A DNA stretch of 64,000 bases from SZUA-36 sp963774415 (GCA_963774415.1 CAVZEU010000007.1:1-64000), one strand, 5' to 3'. Positions 27,579 through 37,046 are shown, counted from the stretch's first letter. Numbers and translations: made by a program. The notes: generated by a model from the sequence alone, not told the origin.

Positions 27579-28988
27579 TCAGTTCCCTCCATCCATCTCG
27601 GGTGCCAGCGGCCGCGGGACAGCGCGTGCGGGATCGAGACGATCGACCGCCAGCAGCAGCGACGCCCGCGCCAGCACGGCCCTGTAAGCGGCAGCCACGG
27701 CTTCGGCACGCGACTGGTCGCGCCGCGCCTGTGCATTCAAAAGATCGTCCAGCGGGGTCAGGCCCTGGCGGTAACGCATGTCCAGCAGGCGCGCCGCTTC
27801 GGCTGCCTGCGACGACGCCGCGGCGGCCGCCTGCGCCTGGGCCGCCGCGACCTGCACCGCACGGCTGCGCTTGGCGACGTCCAGCCTGATCGTGTCTTCC
27901 GCGGCCGCCAGGTCGGCCTGCGCCGCGCGCCACTCGGCGCCAGCGGCCTCGATGTCGCCGCGCCGGGCGCCGGCCGTAAACAGGTCCCAGCTCACGACCC
28001 CCATGAGCGTATTGGACGGCGCCCGCAGCGCCGGCGTGTCGGCGTTCCAGTCGTGGCGCGCGACCAGGTTCACGCGTGGCCCGTTCGCCGCCTTGGCCGC
28101 CCGGTGCTCGGCGGCGCGCGCCGCGACGATATGGCGCAAAGCCTGGACCTGTGGATTCGCCGCCACCGCCTGTTTTTGCAGTTCGACCAGCGGCGCTTCC
28201 GGTACCATGACATCCACGGCGGCCGCCGGTTTCAGCGCGGAATCCGCCGGCGCGGCGATCACGGTCCGGAACGCATCGAGCGCATTGTCGAGTTCAGCCG
28301 CGGCCGCCTTTTCAGCCGCCCCGGACCGCTCCAGGTTGGCGCGCGCGGTCAGTACGTCACTTTCGATTGTCATCCCGCGCTCGAACAGGGCCCTGGCCGT
28401 TTGCAGGTCCTGTTCGGCGGCGCGGCGCGAGGCGCTGGCCGCATCGAGCAGTAAGCGCGTGGCCGTGACACCATCATAACTTTGCAGCACCTCGAAAGTG
28501 AGGCGGGATTTGGTCGCCGCGGCCCCCGACGACGCCGCTGCGCGGCGCGCTTCGGCAGCGCGTACCCGCGCCCGGTTGCCGCCGCTCGCAAACAACGGGA
28601 CCGTCAATATCACGGCGCTGTCGAAATTGTTGGCGTAGCCCGGGTGGTTCAATTCGGCCGGCACGGTGCCGAGGTCCTCCCTGCCAGTGTAGCTCCCCAG
28701 CCCGAAATCGCTGAAGGTCAGGTCGCGCTGCGCCAGGCGGTAGCCGAAAACCTGTACCGGATCGTTGCTGCGCGCGGCGTTGAACTGCACGCTCAGGTCC
28801 GGCAACGCCTTGCCGCGAGCGGCGCGAACCTGCCCACTGGCCGCCTGCTCGCGTGCGCTGCTGGCTTGCGCCCGGGGGTTCGCGGCCCAGGCCCGCGCCA
28901 CCGCCTGCGAAAAATCAACGCTCTCGGCGCGGCAGAGCGCCGCGGTGAAAAGTGCGGCAACCGCGATGGCTGGTACGACGCCGCGCAT
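27579..28988 (-). CDS. TolC-family outer membrane efflux protein
   Basis: A 469-residue outer-membrane factor with a signal peptide ending ALCRA and two TolC repeats of long coiled-coil helices (AARGKALPDLSVQFNAARS; later GLTPLDDLLNAQARRDQSRA). The start at 28988 lies 5 nt after the stop of the DUF2892 gene, consistent with coupling. It completes a tripartite efflux complex with the two following genes. Confidence 0.9.
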   Translation of the reverse strand: MRGVVPAIAVAALFTAALCRAESVDFSQAVARAWAANPRAQASSAREQAASGQVRAARGKALPDLSVQFNAARSNDPVQVFGYRLAQRDLTFSDFGLGSYTGREDLGTVPAELNHPGYANNFDSAVILTVPLFASGGNRARVRAAEARRAAASSGAAATKSRLTFEVLQSYDGVTATRLLLDAASASRRAAEQDLQTARALFERGMTIESDVLTARANLERSGAAEKAAAAELDNALDAFRTVIAAPADSALKPAAAVDVMVPEAPLVELQKQAVAANPQVQALRHIVAARAAEHRAAKAANGPRVNLVARHDWNADTPALRAPSNTLMGVVSWDLFTAGARRGDIEAAGAEWRAAQADLAAAEDTIRLDVAKRSRAVQVAAAQAQAAAAASSQAAEAARLLDMRYRQGLTPLDDLLNAQARRDQSRAEAVAAAYRAVLARASLLLAVDRLDPARAVPRPLAPEMDGGN

Positions 28989-28993
28989 TAAGC

Positions 28994-29236
28994 TCACTCT
29001 GGCGCAGACCCGGTCTTTTCTTCCGGGCAGAACGCGACGCCGGGCCGCACGCCGAGCTTTTCCAGGATCTTCGCCAGCGGGCAAAAGCCGGTGAATGAGG
29101 CTTGCAGCATGTTGGCGCCGACGAAGGCCGTGAACCACAGCCAGTAGGCGCTGTGGAAATGGGCCAGCAGCAGCGAGACCAGGATGAAGACGCCAGCGAT
29201 GCGGAACACCAGCCGGTCAATATTTACGGTTTGCAT
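28994..29236 (-). CDS. DUF2892 (YgaP-like) small membrane protein
   Basis: An 80-residue protein with two transmembrane helices (VFRIAGVFILVSLLLAHF and YWLWFTAFVGANMLQ) and the family motif GFCPLAKILEKLG. It resembles the membrane domain of the rhodanese YgaP, here without rhodanese. The ATG at 29236 has GAGGAA upstream; the frame is open to 29299. It lies directly after a BigR/YgaV-like repressor gene, the same pairing as E. coli ygaVP, which supports a sulfide/persulfide link. Confidence 0.85.
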   Translation of the reverse strand: MQTVNIDRLVFRIAGVFILVSLLLAHFHSAYWLWFTAFVGANMLQASFTGFCPLAKILEKLGVRPGVAFCPEEKTGSAPE

Positions 29237-29261
29237 TTGAATTTCCTCGCTTTCGGGTTCA

Positions 29262-29678
29262 TTACTCTTCCGCTTTGCGACGCGGTTGGCGGCCCTCACC
29301 CCACTGCGCTCCCTTGCGGCACTGGCGCTTGGCAGGGACGCAGTAAATCGAGTGCAGCGTTTCGATGACGTCCAGGGCGGGACCCTGGCGCAGCGCGTAA
29401 TAGATCGTCTGCGACTGGCGCCGCGTAGTCACCAAATGGTCGCGTCGCAACACGGCCAGGTGCTGTGACAGTGCCGACTGCGACAGCGGCACGCGCCGGT
29501 TGAGGTCTCCGACCGACGTTTCGCCCTCGGCCAGCACGCACAGGATCATCAGCCGGGGCCGACTGGCGAGCGCCCGCAGCAGTTTCGCCGCGCTGCCGGC
29601 GTGGCGAGCCATCGCCCGCGTGTCGAGGCCCGACAAACCGGCGGCGGCGCTCGCTGAGCCTTCGTTCGTGTCCTGCAT
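29262..29678 (-). CDS. ArsR-family repressor, BigR/SqrR/YgaV-like persulfide sensor
   Basis: 138 residues with an ArsR winged helix (DLNRRVPLSQSALSQHLAVLRRDHLVTTRR). Two cysteines, C47 (LMILCVLAEGE) and C113 (HSIYCVPA), fall where BigR/SqrR-type repressors carry the pair that forms a tetrasulfide bridge with reactive sulfur. A third, C120, is extra. SD AGAGGA lies 6 nt upstream of the ATG. Family knowledge: persulfidation releases these repressors from DNA. It heads the DUF2892-TolC-adaptor-RND operon, so it probably makes that pump responsive to reactive sulfur or thiol-active toxicants. Confidence 0.85.
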   Translation of the reverse strand: MQDTNEGSASAAAGLSGLDTRAMARHAGSAAKLLRALASRPRLMILCVLAEGETSVGDLNRRVPLSQSALSQHLAVLRRDHLVTTRRQSQTIYYALRQGPALDVIETLHSIYCVPAKRQCRKGAQWGEGRQPRRKAEE

Positions 29679-29714
29679 CTGCCGTCCTCTTTAAATCATA
29701 TTATGCTAATTTAG

Positions 29715-29750
29715 ATATTACTAATATACTATTTCCGTGTAAAAATGCAA
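29715..29750 (-). promoter_or_regulatory. Promoter with palindromic operator for the repressor-efflux operon
   Basis: On the minus strand TTGCAT (-35, 29745-29750), a 16-bp spacer and TATATT (-10, 29723-29728) precede the repressor gene. A perfect 6-1-6 palindrome ATATTACTAATAT (29715-29727) covers the -10. This is the expected position for an autoregulating ArsR-family repressor. Confidence 0.6.
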
Positions 29751-29866
29751 GCATTCGCCGGGCCGGCCCGGGGCAGGCCCCGGCTCCTCCCCACCCTGCC
29801 GAAGGTGGCCAATTGTTCAGCGTCGAGGGAACCAGCATCCAGTGATATACGCGGATGCGCCATCGC

Positions 29867-30985
29867 TCAGTACATCCGGCGGCGGAACAACCACCCGGCC
29901 AGGGTCAATGTGACCAGCGCGATAATCACCATCGGCCAGTATTGATCAAGCAGGAGGTCGTAGGAGTCCCCTTCCAGGAAGACCCCGCGCAGGATGACCA
30001 GGAAATAGCGCAGCGGGTTGATACGGGTCAGCTGCTGAACGGCATCCGGCATATTGGCGATGGGGGTTGCAAAACCGGAGAGGATGACAGACGGCACCAG
30101 GAACAGGAAGGCACCCAGGATACCTTGCTGCTGGGTGACCGCCAGCGACGATATCATCAGGCCGATGCCGACAGCCGAGAGCAGAAACAGGAACAGCCCG
30201 AGGTAGAGCGGCCCGAGTTCGCCGCGCAACGGCACCCCGAACCAGTTCACGACCAAGAACAGGATGAAGCTGCCCTCGATCATTCCGATGAGAATACCGG
30301 GCAGGGCCTTGCCGATGAGAATGTCCACCGGCCCGAGCGGCGTCACCAGCAACTGGTCGAAGGTGCCGGCCTCCCTTTCCCGGGCCACGGACAAGCCGGT
30401 AACGACGGTCGTGACCACCAGGGTCAGCAAACCCACGATGCCCGGCACAATGAACCAGCGCGATAACAGGTTCTCGTTGTACCAGGGCCGTATCTTCAGT
30501 ATCGCGGGCGGCCCGCGCAGCCCGTGCCTTTCAGTCCACGCGATATTGAAGTCCGTGAATATGGTGCGAAGGTAACCCAGCGCCAGCAAGGCGTTGTTGG
30601 AGTTGCGGCCATCGATAATGACCTGCGTTCGCGCTGATTTTCCGCGCTTCAGGTCCGCGCTGAAGCGCGGCCCGATATGCAATACCATCAGGGCGTCCTT
30701 GTTGTCGACGAGCGGTGCGACTTGCCCATCGTGGTCGATTGACGCCACCTGGCGGAAATGGGGCGAACCGGTCACTCTCGCCACCAGTTCCCGGGATGCG
30801 ACGCCGCGGTCTTCGTTGTAAATGGCGACGGCAATGTCGTTCAGGTCAAAAGTGGCCGCGTAGCCGAAAACGATCAACTGCGCGATCGGCGGTACGATCA
30901 GGACAAAACGGCTTTTCTTGTCCTGCAATATCGCCAGCAGTTCCTTGAGCGCCAGCGCGGCGATGCGTTGCATGGCGCCGTTCAT
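29867..30985 (-). CDS. ybhR: ABC-2 type exporter permease, YbhR-like
   Basis: 372 residues: a cytoplasmic N-terminus (MQRIAALALKELLAILQDK), TM1, a large extracytoplasmic loop and about five C-terminal helices with the ABC-2 signature REREAGTFDQLLVTPLGPVDILIGK. Its ATG overlaps the stop of the upstream permease (ATGA). The four-gene order adaptor, dual ATPase, permease, permease equals E. coli ybhGFSR, a drug/sodium-proton exporter. Confidence 0.88.
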   Translation of the reverse strand: MNGAMQRIAALALKELLAILQDKKSRFVLIVPPIAQLIVFGYAATFDLNDIAVAIYNEDRGVASRELVARVTGSPHFRQVASIDHDGQVAPLVDNKDALMVLHIGPRFSADLKRGKSARTQVIIDGRNSNNALLALGYLRTIFTDFNIAWTERHGLRGPPAILKIRPWYNENLLSRWFIVPGIVGLLTLVVTTVVTGLSVAREREAGTFDQLLVTPLGPVDILIGKALPGILIGMIEGSFILFLVVNWFGVPLRGELGPLYLGLFLFLLSAVGIGLMISSLAVTQQQGILGAFLFLVPSVILSGFATPIANMPDAVQQLTRINPLRYFLVILRGVFLEGDSYDLLLDQYWPMVIIALVTLTLAGWLFRRRMY

Positions 30986-32115
30986 GTGTCCAGCCGCTTG
31001 TGCATCTTGCGCCGCGCAATCCCCAGGAAAATCAACATCATCAGCACCAGCGCGGCGCTGTTACCCAAGATAATGGGCCAGATGTCACCGGCCAGGAACA
31101 GCGTCTGCAAAATCGCCACGTAGTAGCGCGCCGGCACGATATGGGTGATGATCTGGATCGCCTGCGGCATGGCGCCGATCTGGAAAATGAAGCCGGACAG
31201 GATGAACGCCGGCAGGAACGTCACGATGATCGAAATCTGGCCGGCCACGAACTGGTTTTTCGCCACCACCGAGATCAACAGCCCCATGCCCAGCGCCACC
31301 AGCATGAACAGGGCCGAAGTCGCGGTCAGCACCCAGAATGAACCGCGCAAAGGCACATCGAATTGCCACAGGGCCATGGCAACGCTCAATAGCATGCCGC
31401 CCATGCCCAGGATAAAATAGGGGAACAGTTTGCCGACCACCAGTTCACCGATGCGGATCGGTGTCACCAGCAACGCCTCCATCGTTCCCCGCTCCCATTC
31501 GCGCGCCACCACCATGGAAGTGAGCATGGCGCCGATCAGCGTCATGATGACCGCGATCAGACCGGGCACCAGGAAATTGCGGCTGCGTACCGCGGCGTTG
31601 AACCAGATACGCGCCTCCGCCACCACCGGCTGCCGCAGTTCGATGCCCTTCGACGCGGCATAGCTGACAAGCCAGGTTTGCCAGACACCCTGGATGTAAC
31701 CGGCGGTGATGCGGGCCTGGTTGGCGTCGACGCCGTTGACGATCACGCCGATGGGGGCATCGCCTCGCGCCAGCAACTGATCGGTAAAGTCATGGCGCAG
31801 CCAGACAATGCCCCTGACCTCGCGCCGGGCGAAAGCCCGTTGCGCGGCCTGGATATTGGCGAACTGCCGTAGAGCGAAATACGGGGAATGACGAAAGCCG
31901 CCAACCAGGCTGGCCGTGTTGGTGTCCGGTTGTTCCACGACCATGGCCAACGGGATATTGCGGGCATCCAGCGATACGCCGTAGCCGAAAAGCAGCAACA
32001 GCACCAGCGGCAGCACGAAGGCAATCGCGATGCTGGACGGATCGCGCAAGATCTGCAGGGACTCCTTGCGGATCATGCCGCGCAGGCGCATGCGTGACGC
32101 CGCTGCAGTACTCAT
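30982..32115 (-). CDS. ybhS: ABC-2 type exporter permease, YbhS-like
   Basis: A 377-residue permease with the same ABC-2 layout as its neighbour: N-terminal RGMIRKESLQILRDPSSIAI, a large periplasmic loop, and the signature EWERGTMEALLVTPIRIGELVVGK. The start overlaps the end of the ATPase gene by 4 bases and its stop overlaps ybhR. The two permeases likely form the heterodimeric channel of the exporter. Confidence 0.88.
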   Translation of the reverse strand: MSTAAASRMRLRGMIRKESLQILRDPSSIAIAFVLPLVLLLLFGYGVSLDARNIPLAMVVEQPDTNTASLVGGFRHSPYFALRQFANIQAAQRAFARREVRGIVWLRHDFTDQLLARGDAPIGVIVNGVDANQARITAGYIQGVWQTWLVSYAASKGIELRQPVVAEARIWFNAAVRSRNFLVPGLIAVIMTLIGAMLTSMVVAREWERGTMEALLVTPIRIGELVVGKLFPYFILGMGGMLLSVAMALWQFDVPLRGSFWVLTATSALFMLVALGMGLLISVVAKNQFVAGQISIIVTFLPAFILSGFIFQIGAMPQAIQIITHIVPARYYVAILQTLFLAGDIWPIILGNSAALVLMMLIFLGIARRKMHKRLDT

Positions 32116-33917
32116 GTGGCGGCCGCCCTGTCTTGCTCGTGGTTTTCGATCAGCTTGATGAACGCATCTTCCATCGTCGGGTCCGGGTTGGCGTCATCGC
32201 GGAAGCGGGCTTTCATCTCAGCGGGTGAGCCTTCGACCAGTATTTCACCCTCGGCCATGATCACCAGCCGGTCACAGTAGTTGGCCTCGTCCATAAAGTG
32301 CGTCGTTACCAACAGGGTTACACCCGACTCGGCCAGGGCGTTGATGCGCTTCCAGAAGTCGCGGCGGGCCAGCGGGTCGACACCGGAAGTCGGTTCATCC
32401 AGAAACAGGATGTCCGGCTCGTGCATGAGGGCGGCGGCCATGGCCAGCCGTTGCTTGTAGCCCTGAGGCAGGTCGTAGCTGTTCGCGTGGGCGACATCCG
32501 CCAGCCCGAACTCCTCCAGGGCCCAGTCGATGCGCTGTTGACCCCGTGAGCGGCCGAGCCCATAGGCCCTGGCAAAAAAGCGCAGGTTTTGCATGACACT
32601 GAGATTGACGTACAGGGAAAACCGCTGCGCCATGTAGCCCAGCCGGCCGCGGGCCCGCGCTGAAGCATGGCGCAGATCGAGCCCAGCCACCCTGACTTCA
32701 CCGGATGACAACGGCAATAACCCGCACAACATGCGGAAGGTGGTGGTCTTGCCGGCCCCGTTCGCGCCCAGCAGCCCGAAAATTTCGCCGCGCTGCACCT
32801 TGAAGCTGACGTCCCTGACCGCATAGAAATCGCCAAACCGCCGCTGCAGGTTCCTGACCTCGATAATCGGCCCGGTTTTCTGCCCGCTTACGATCGAAAT
32901 GGACGGGGAGTCGGCCCGCTGTCGTTTTTTTTCCGGGGACTGTTCGCGCTCGAGCCTGGCGACAAAGGCGTCTTCGAAGGTCGGCTCGGCCGGCTGCACG
33001 TTCACTTCAGGATCGTCGGTTGCAATGCCGGCAAGGTCCGGCGCGCCGGCAGACGCGGTCACGATGCGTATCTGTTCGCCTTCGATAATTGCATCGATAA
33101 TTCCCGGCGTGCCGCCAAGGCGGGCCTGCAGCGTGCGCTTGCCGATGCCGGGAGCCGTGACCCGGAACGTCCGTCCCCGCATCGGTTTGCTGAAGGCGGC
33201 CGGGCTGTCCGCACCCAGCAGCTTGCCTTCGTTCAGCAACACCACCTTATCGCAGCGCGTGGCTTCATCCAGGTAGGCGGTACTCAGGAACACCGTCATG
33301 TTCTGTTCCCGCACCTGTCGGTAGACGATGGCCCACAATTCACGCCTCGATACCGGGTCGACGCCCACCGTGGGCTCGTCCAGCAACAGCAGGCGAGGCA
33401 TGCCGACCAGGGTGCAGGCCAGGCCGAGTTTTTGTTTCATGCCCCCCGACAGCCGTCCGGCCAGCCGGCGGGTGAATGGCGCCAGGCCCGTCATGTGCAT
33501 CAGTTCGGAATAGCGCTCCGGGCGGTCGGCCTTGGCGACACCGTGAAGGTCTGCATACAGGTCGAGGTTCTCCTGTACGCTCAGGTCTTCGTACAGGCCG
33601 AAGTTCTGGGGCATATAACCGACCGAGGACTGGACATCGAGGGATGCCGTGACGGTGTCCATACCCAAAACCTCTATACGCCCGTTGTCCGGCACCAGCA
33701 GGGCGGCCGCCAGGCGCATGAGTGTCGTCTTGCCCGCGCCATCGGGCCCGATCAGCCCGGTGACCTTGCCCGGCTCGACTCGAATATCCACATCACGCAG
33801 GGCGCTGATGCTCCTGTCGCCGACATGAAAAACCTTGCTGACACCCTCGAATCGGAGCGCCGCCCCGGAATTGCGCGGGGCGGCGGCGAGTCCGTTGCCT
33901 GATGCTTGTATATTCAT
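32112..33917 (-). CDS. ybhF: Dual-domain ABC transporter ATPase, YbhF-like
   Basis: About 601 residues with two nucleotide-binding domains. The first has Walker A GPDGAGKTT (57-65), signature LSGGMKQKL and Walker B LLLLDEPTVG. The second has Walker A GANGAGKTT (384-393), a degenerate signature LPQGYKQRL and Walker B ILFLDEPTSG. The linker holds an acidic/basic segment near 325-345. Start uncertain: ATG at 33917 (used) or 33941, where the GGAGG is only one base away. The open frame extends upstream into the adaptor gene and is not credible there. It energises the two downstream permeases. Confidence 0.88.
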   Translation of the reverse strand: MNIQASGNGLAAAPRNSGAALRFEGVSKVFHVGDRSISALRDVDIRVEPGKVTGLIGPDGAGKTTLMRLAAALLVPDNGRIEVLGMDTVTASLDVQSSVGYMPQNFGLYEDLSVQENLDLYADLHGVAKADRPERYSELMHMTGLAPFTRRLAGRLSGGMKQKLGLACTLVGMPRLLLLDEPTVGVDPVSRRELWAIVYRQVREQNMTVFLSTAYLDEATRCDKVVLLNEGKLLGADSPAAFSKPMRGRTFRVTAPGIGKRTLQARLGGTPGIIDAIIEGEQIRIVTASAGAPDLAGIATDDPEVNVQPAEPTFEDAFVARLEREQSPEKKRQRADSPSISIVSGQKTGPIIEVRNLQRRFGDFYAVRDVSFKVQRGEIFGLLGANGAGKTTTFRMLCGLLPLSSGEVRVAGLDLRHASARARGRLGYMAQRFSLYVNLSVMQNLRFFARAYGLGRSRGQQRIDWALEEFGLADVAHANSYDLPQGYKQRLAMAAALMHEPDILFLDEPTSGVDPLARRDFWKRINALAESGVTLLVTTHFMDEANYCDRLVIMAEGEILVEGSPAEMKARFRDDANPDPTMEDAFIKLIENHEQDRAAAT

Positions 33918-33976
33918 AAGAATCAGCGTATTGCGGCGCATCCCTCCAAAGGTGCAGCCTGTACCGGGCTTGGCAC

Positions 33977-35023
33977 CTAGCGCGGCCCGGAACAGTCCGG
34001 AGCGGTTTGCCCGGATCGCGGTTTCACCGGCTCGAGCGGTACGCTCACGGTGGCCGGCATCCCCAGGCGCAGCTCGTTTTGCGGATTGCAGACATAGACC
34101 CTTGCCTGGTACACCAGGCGGGTGCGCAGGTCCGGGGTCTCCACGTTCTTGGGCGTGAATTCGGCCGTTGGAGAAATAAAGCCGATCCATCCCCGGTAGG
34201 TTTTGCCGGGATAGCTGTCCGTCGAAACCTCGGCCGGCATACCCAGTGAGAGCCGACCCAACTGGGCTTCCGGCACGTAGGTGCGTACCCATACCGGGTT
34301 GGTCAAGGCCATGGTGAATACCGGCGTCTGCGGCGTTGCCATGTCGCCGGGCTCGAGAATTCGCTCACGTATGATCCCGTCGCTCGGCGCGTAGAGTTCG
34401 GTGTCTTTCAATACTTCCTGCGCCAACGCCAGCTGGGCCTGTTCGGCTTTGAGCGCCGCCTTCGCCTCGTCGATATCTTCTACCCGCGGCCCGGCCTCCG
34501 CCAGCGCGAGGGTCTCCCGGGCCACGTCGAGATCGGCCCGGGCCGTATCGAGGCGTGCCTGTGCGTCATCCAGCACCTGTTGCGAGGCCGCTTCTTTTGC
34601 CGCCAGTTTTTGCGCACGGGTAAAGGTGAGTTCCGCGTCTTTAAGCCGTGCCCTGGCGGCGGCAACCCCGGCTTTGGCCTGACGTACCTCTTCAGGACGG
34701 GTGCCGGCATCGAGGCGGGCGACCACGGCTTTCTGCGCCGTGACTTTTGCCTTCGCCACAGCCACCTGGGCACGCAAACGTTCCTGGTGCAGCGTGGCCA
34801 GCAACTGCCCTTTGCTTACCCGGTCGCCCTCCTGTACCAGCAACCGGCCAATATGCTCACTGTTGTTAAAGGCCAGGTCCACTTCACGGATATCGACATT
34901 GCCATACAGAACGACGGCCGTTTCATTGACCGTTTCCTTTTTCGCCGCTTGCCACCACCAGGCCGCGCCGGCGGCAGCGCCGATGACGGCCAGCACCAAA
35001 ATAACCCGTGTTTTCCTGTTCAA
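33977..35023 (-). CDS. ybhG: HlyD/YbhG-family membrane fusion protein
   Basis: 348 residues: an N-terminal signal anchor (VILVLAVIGAAAGAAWWW), a biotinyl-lipoyl-like half (GRLLVQEGDRVSKGQLLATLH), a long coiled-coil hairpin (about residues 75-200), then the second lipoyl half (LYAPSDGIIRERILEPGDMA). It is the periplasmic adaptor of the YbhGFSR-type exporter and the first gene of the operon. Length matches YbhG (332) closely. Confidence 0.88.
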   Translation of the reverse strand: MNRKTRVILVLAVIGAAAGAAWWWQAAKKETVNETAVVLYGNVDIREVDLAFNNSEHIGRLLVQEGDRVSKGQLLATLHQERLRAQVAVAKAKVTAQKAVVARLDAGTRPEEVRQAKAGVAAARARLKDAELTFTRAQKLAAKEAASQQVLDDAQARLDTARADLDVARETLALAEAGPRVEDIDEAKAALKAEQAQLALAQEVLKDTELYAPSDGIIRERILEPGDMATPQTPVFTMALTNPVWVRTYVPEAQLGRLSLGMPAEVSTDSYPGKTYRGWIGFISPTAEFTPKNVETPDLRTRLVYQARVYVCNPQNELRLGMPATVSVPLEPVKPRSGQTAPDCSGPR

Positions 35024-35167
35024 AATGCTGCTCTCTCATTGCCAGTGATGTGCCCCTGGTCACCCAAACGCACCCAAAAACGTACCCGTCTAGTTCCGCC
35101 TCCAACCCCATCCTACCGCATCGAATGATGCCAGCGCGCTGCTGGGGCCGTCGCAATCGTTCGGCGC

Positions 35168-36283
35168 CTACATGATCATGTTGAAGATATAACCCACCGA
35201 CACGATGCCGGCCCCGACGACGCCGATAAAGGCGGCGATCAGGCGCGGTTTGAGAACCTTCCGCAAGATGATCATCTCGGGCAGCGACAGGGCGATCACC
35301 GACATCATGAAAGCCAGCACGGTACCCAGCGCCGCGCCCTTGCCCAGCAGCGCCTGGACGATGGGAAAGATGGCGGCGGCGTTGGCGTACATGGGAATGC
35401 CGGCCAGCACCGACAGTGGCACCGACCACCACGCCGATTTACCCATGAAGGCGGCCATGACGCCTGCGGGGACATAACCGTGGATCACCGCCCCCACCGC
35501 GATGCCCAGCACCACGTAGAGCCAGACCTTGCCGACAATTTCGCGCACGGCGTCAATGCCATGGCGAATACGCGCCGACCAGTCCCTGGGCCCCTCCTCC
35601 GCGCTCACCGGGCCGCCCTGGATCGTGAACACCCACGCTTCCAGGTGCCGCTCCATGTTCAGGCGGCCGATGGTCCAGCCGGCGGCCACGGCGATGGCCA
35701 GACCCAGGCCCATGTAAATGGCCGCCACTCGCCAGCCGAACAAACCGTAAAGCAGCACCAGGGCGACCTCGTTGACCATCGGGGCCGATACCAGGAAGGA
35801 AAAGGTCACGCCCAAAGGTATGCCCGCGGTCACGAAGCCGAGAAAAAGCGGTACGGCCGAGCAGGAGCAAAAAGGGGTGACGACCCCCAGCATCGCCGCC
35901 AGCACATTACCGACGGATTCGCGCTTGCCGGCGAGGATGGCCCGCGTGCGCTCCGGGCTGAAAAACGAGCGGACGACACCTACGCCGAAAACCACCAGAA
36001 TCAGCAGCAGCAGCACTTTCGGCGTCTCGAAAGCGAAAAACCGGATCGCACTGCCGAGATGACCCTGCGACGGGAAACCCGCCAGGCGCGCCAGCAGCTG
36101 GGTGAACAGATCGGCAAACCGCTGCAGATTGCTGTAGACCAGTGTCCATAACGCCAACAACACCAGAGTTCCCGCCAGGTGCCGGGCGAGGGAAGGCCTG
36201 CCTGCCGCGTCGATTGCCGGGGCGGCCTGGATCGTCCCACCACTTCCGCCACGAGGCGCCAGCGATTCGTCGTTCGTTTGCAC
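35168..36283 (-). CDS. ArsP/DUF318-family permease
   Basis: A 371-residue membrane protein with eight to ten helices and the family hallmark TPFCSCSAVPLF, C139 and C141. A second characteristic segment is SAPMVNEVALVLL. Family knowledge: ArsP exports trivalent organoarsenicals, while other members handle different metalloids. The context of arsR-type repressor and thioredoxin-like protein supports arsenic. Co-directional and 36 bases after the thioredoxin-like gene. Confidence 0.88.
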   Translation of the reverse strand: MQTNDESLAPRGGSGGTIQAAPAIDAAGRPSLARHLAGTLVLLALWTLVYSNLQRFADLFTQLLARLAGFPSQGHLGSAIRFFAFETPKVLLLLILVVFGVGVVRSFFSPERTRAILAGKRESVGNVLAAMLGVVTPFCSCSAVPLFLGFVTAGIPLGVTFSFLVSAPMVNEVALVLLYGLFGWRVAAIYMGLGLAIAVAAGWTIGRLNMERHLEAWVFTIQGGPVSAEEGPRDWSARIRHGIDAVREIVGKVWLYVVLGIAVGAVIHGYVPAGVMAAFMGKSAWWSVPLSVLAGIPMYANAAAIFPIVQALLGKGAALGTVLAFMMSVIALSLPEMIILRKVLKPRLIAAFIGVVGAGIVSVGYIFNMIM

Positions 36284-36319
36284 ACCGGATTCCTGATGCC
36301 GATCGCGCCTGTCAGCGCC

Positions 36320-36550
36320 TTAACGGATCCAGGCGGCCACCTCCTGCTTCCCGGGAACTTTCCCCGCCGACTTGACCACGCCATCGACGACCACGGCCGG
36401 GGTGGCCATCACGCCAAAATTGGCGATTGCCAGCGGGTCGGTCACCTTTTCCATCGTCGCCGCAACTCCGCTGGCGGCAACGGCGTCCTTGACGATTTGT
36501 TCGGTTTGCCGGCACCTGGCGCAACCCGGACCCAGCACCTTGATTTCCAT
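36320..36550 (-). CDS. Thioredoxin-like redox-active disulfide protein
   Basis: A 76-residue minimal thioredoxin fold: beta-strand MEIKVLGPGC, active-site C10-A-R-C13, and cis-proline in GVMATPAVVVDG. This matches the small redox-active disulfide proteins often found beside ArsP permeases. It could reduce arsenicals or the permease CxC; this is inference. Confidence 0.87.
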   Translation of the reverse strand: MEIKVLGPGCARCRQTEQIVKDAVAASGVAATMEKVTDPLAIANFGVMATPAVVVDGVVKSAGKVPGKQEVAAWIR

Positions 36551-36646
36551 GATGTTCTCCTTGCCTGTGCTTTTGCAGACTTGGCAACGACCCCGTTACA
36601 CCAGGAAGGCGCAACTCGTCGCTGACCAGTATTCCTTCATATCGCT

Positions 36647-36660
36647 ATATATTCATATAT
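36647..36660. promoter_or_regulatory. AT-rich dyad between arsR and the thioredoxin-like gene
   Basis: ATATATTCATATAT lies in the 123-base gap between the repressor stop and the thioredoxin-like gene. It could be a second ArsR operator or part of an internal promoter. Confidence 0.35.
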
Positions 36661-36673
36661 TGGTTCAAAAAAA

Positions 36674-37021
36674 TCAGCCCTTGTTGAGAATCTCAAAACG
36701 GTCGATAGCGTTGATGCCTCCGACCACAGAGGCAATCTCCCCCTCTTCGTTGAGCCAGTGCCGCAAGTTGCCCAACAAGGCAGCGGCAAAAGCGCTTTGG
36801 CGGCCATCGGACAATGCGTAATTGACCCACAGACCGTCTTTGTGCGCGCTCACGAGGCCCGCATCCTCCAGGATTTTCAGGTGCTTGCTGGTCGTCGACT
36901 GGGCCACACCCAACGCGGTTTGCAATTCGCAAACGCACATCGTGCGCTTTTCCAGGATCTTCACGATCTTGACGCGCGTGGGATCGGACAGGGCCTTCAT
37001 CACGCGGATAAATTCTTTCAT
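36674..37021 (-). CDS. arsR: ArsR-family arsenic-responsive repressor
   Basis: 115 residues with the classic As(III)-binding CVC motif in the first helix of the HTH (KRTMCVCELQTALGV; C29 and C31) and the recognition region AQSTTSKHLKILEDAGLV. ATG at 37021 is preferred; the frame opens to 37075 across the promoter. Binding of trivalent arsenic or antimony releases such repressors. It heads the thioredoxin-like and ArsP operon. Confidence 0.9.
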   Translation of the reverse strand: MKEFIRVMKALSDPTRVKIVKILEKRTMCVCELQTALGVAQSTTSKHLKILEDAGLVSAHKDGLWVNYALSDGRQSAFAAALLGNLRHWLNEEGEIASVVGGINAIDRFEILNKG

Positions 37022-37046
37022 AGCTGCCTCTGAATCGCTTTTATGG

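Noticed and set aside
29768..29783. CCGGGGCAGGCCCCGG hairpin as an intrinsic terminator
   Set aside because: The stem is strong, but no T-tract follows on either strand.
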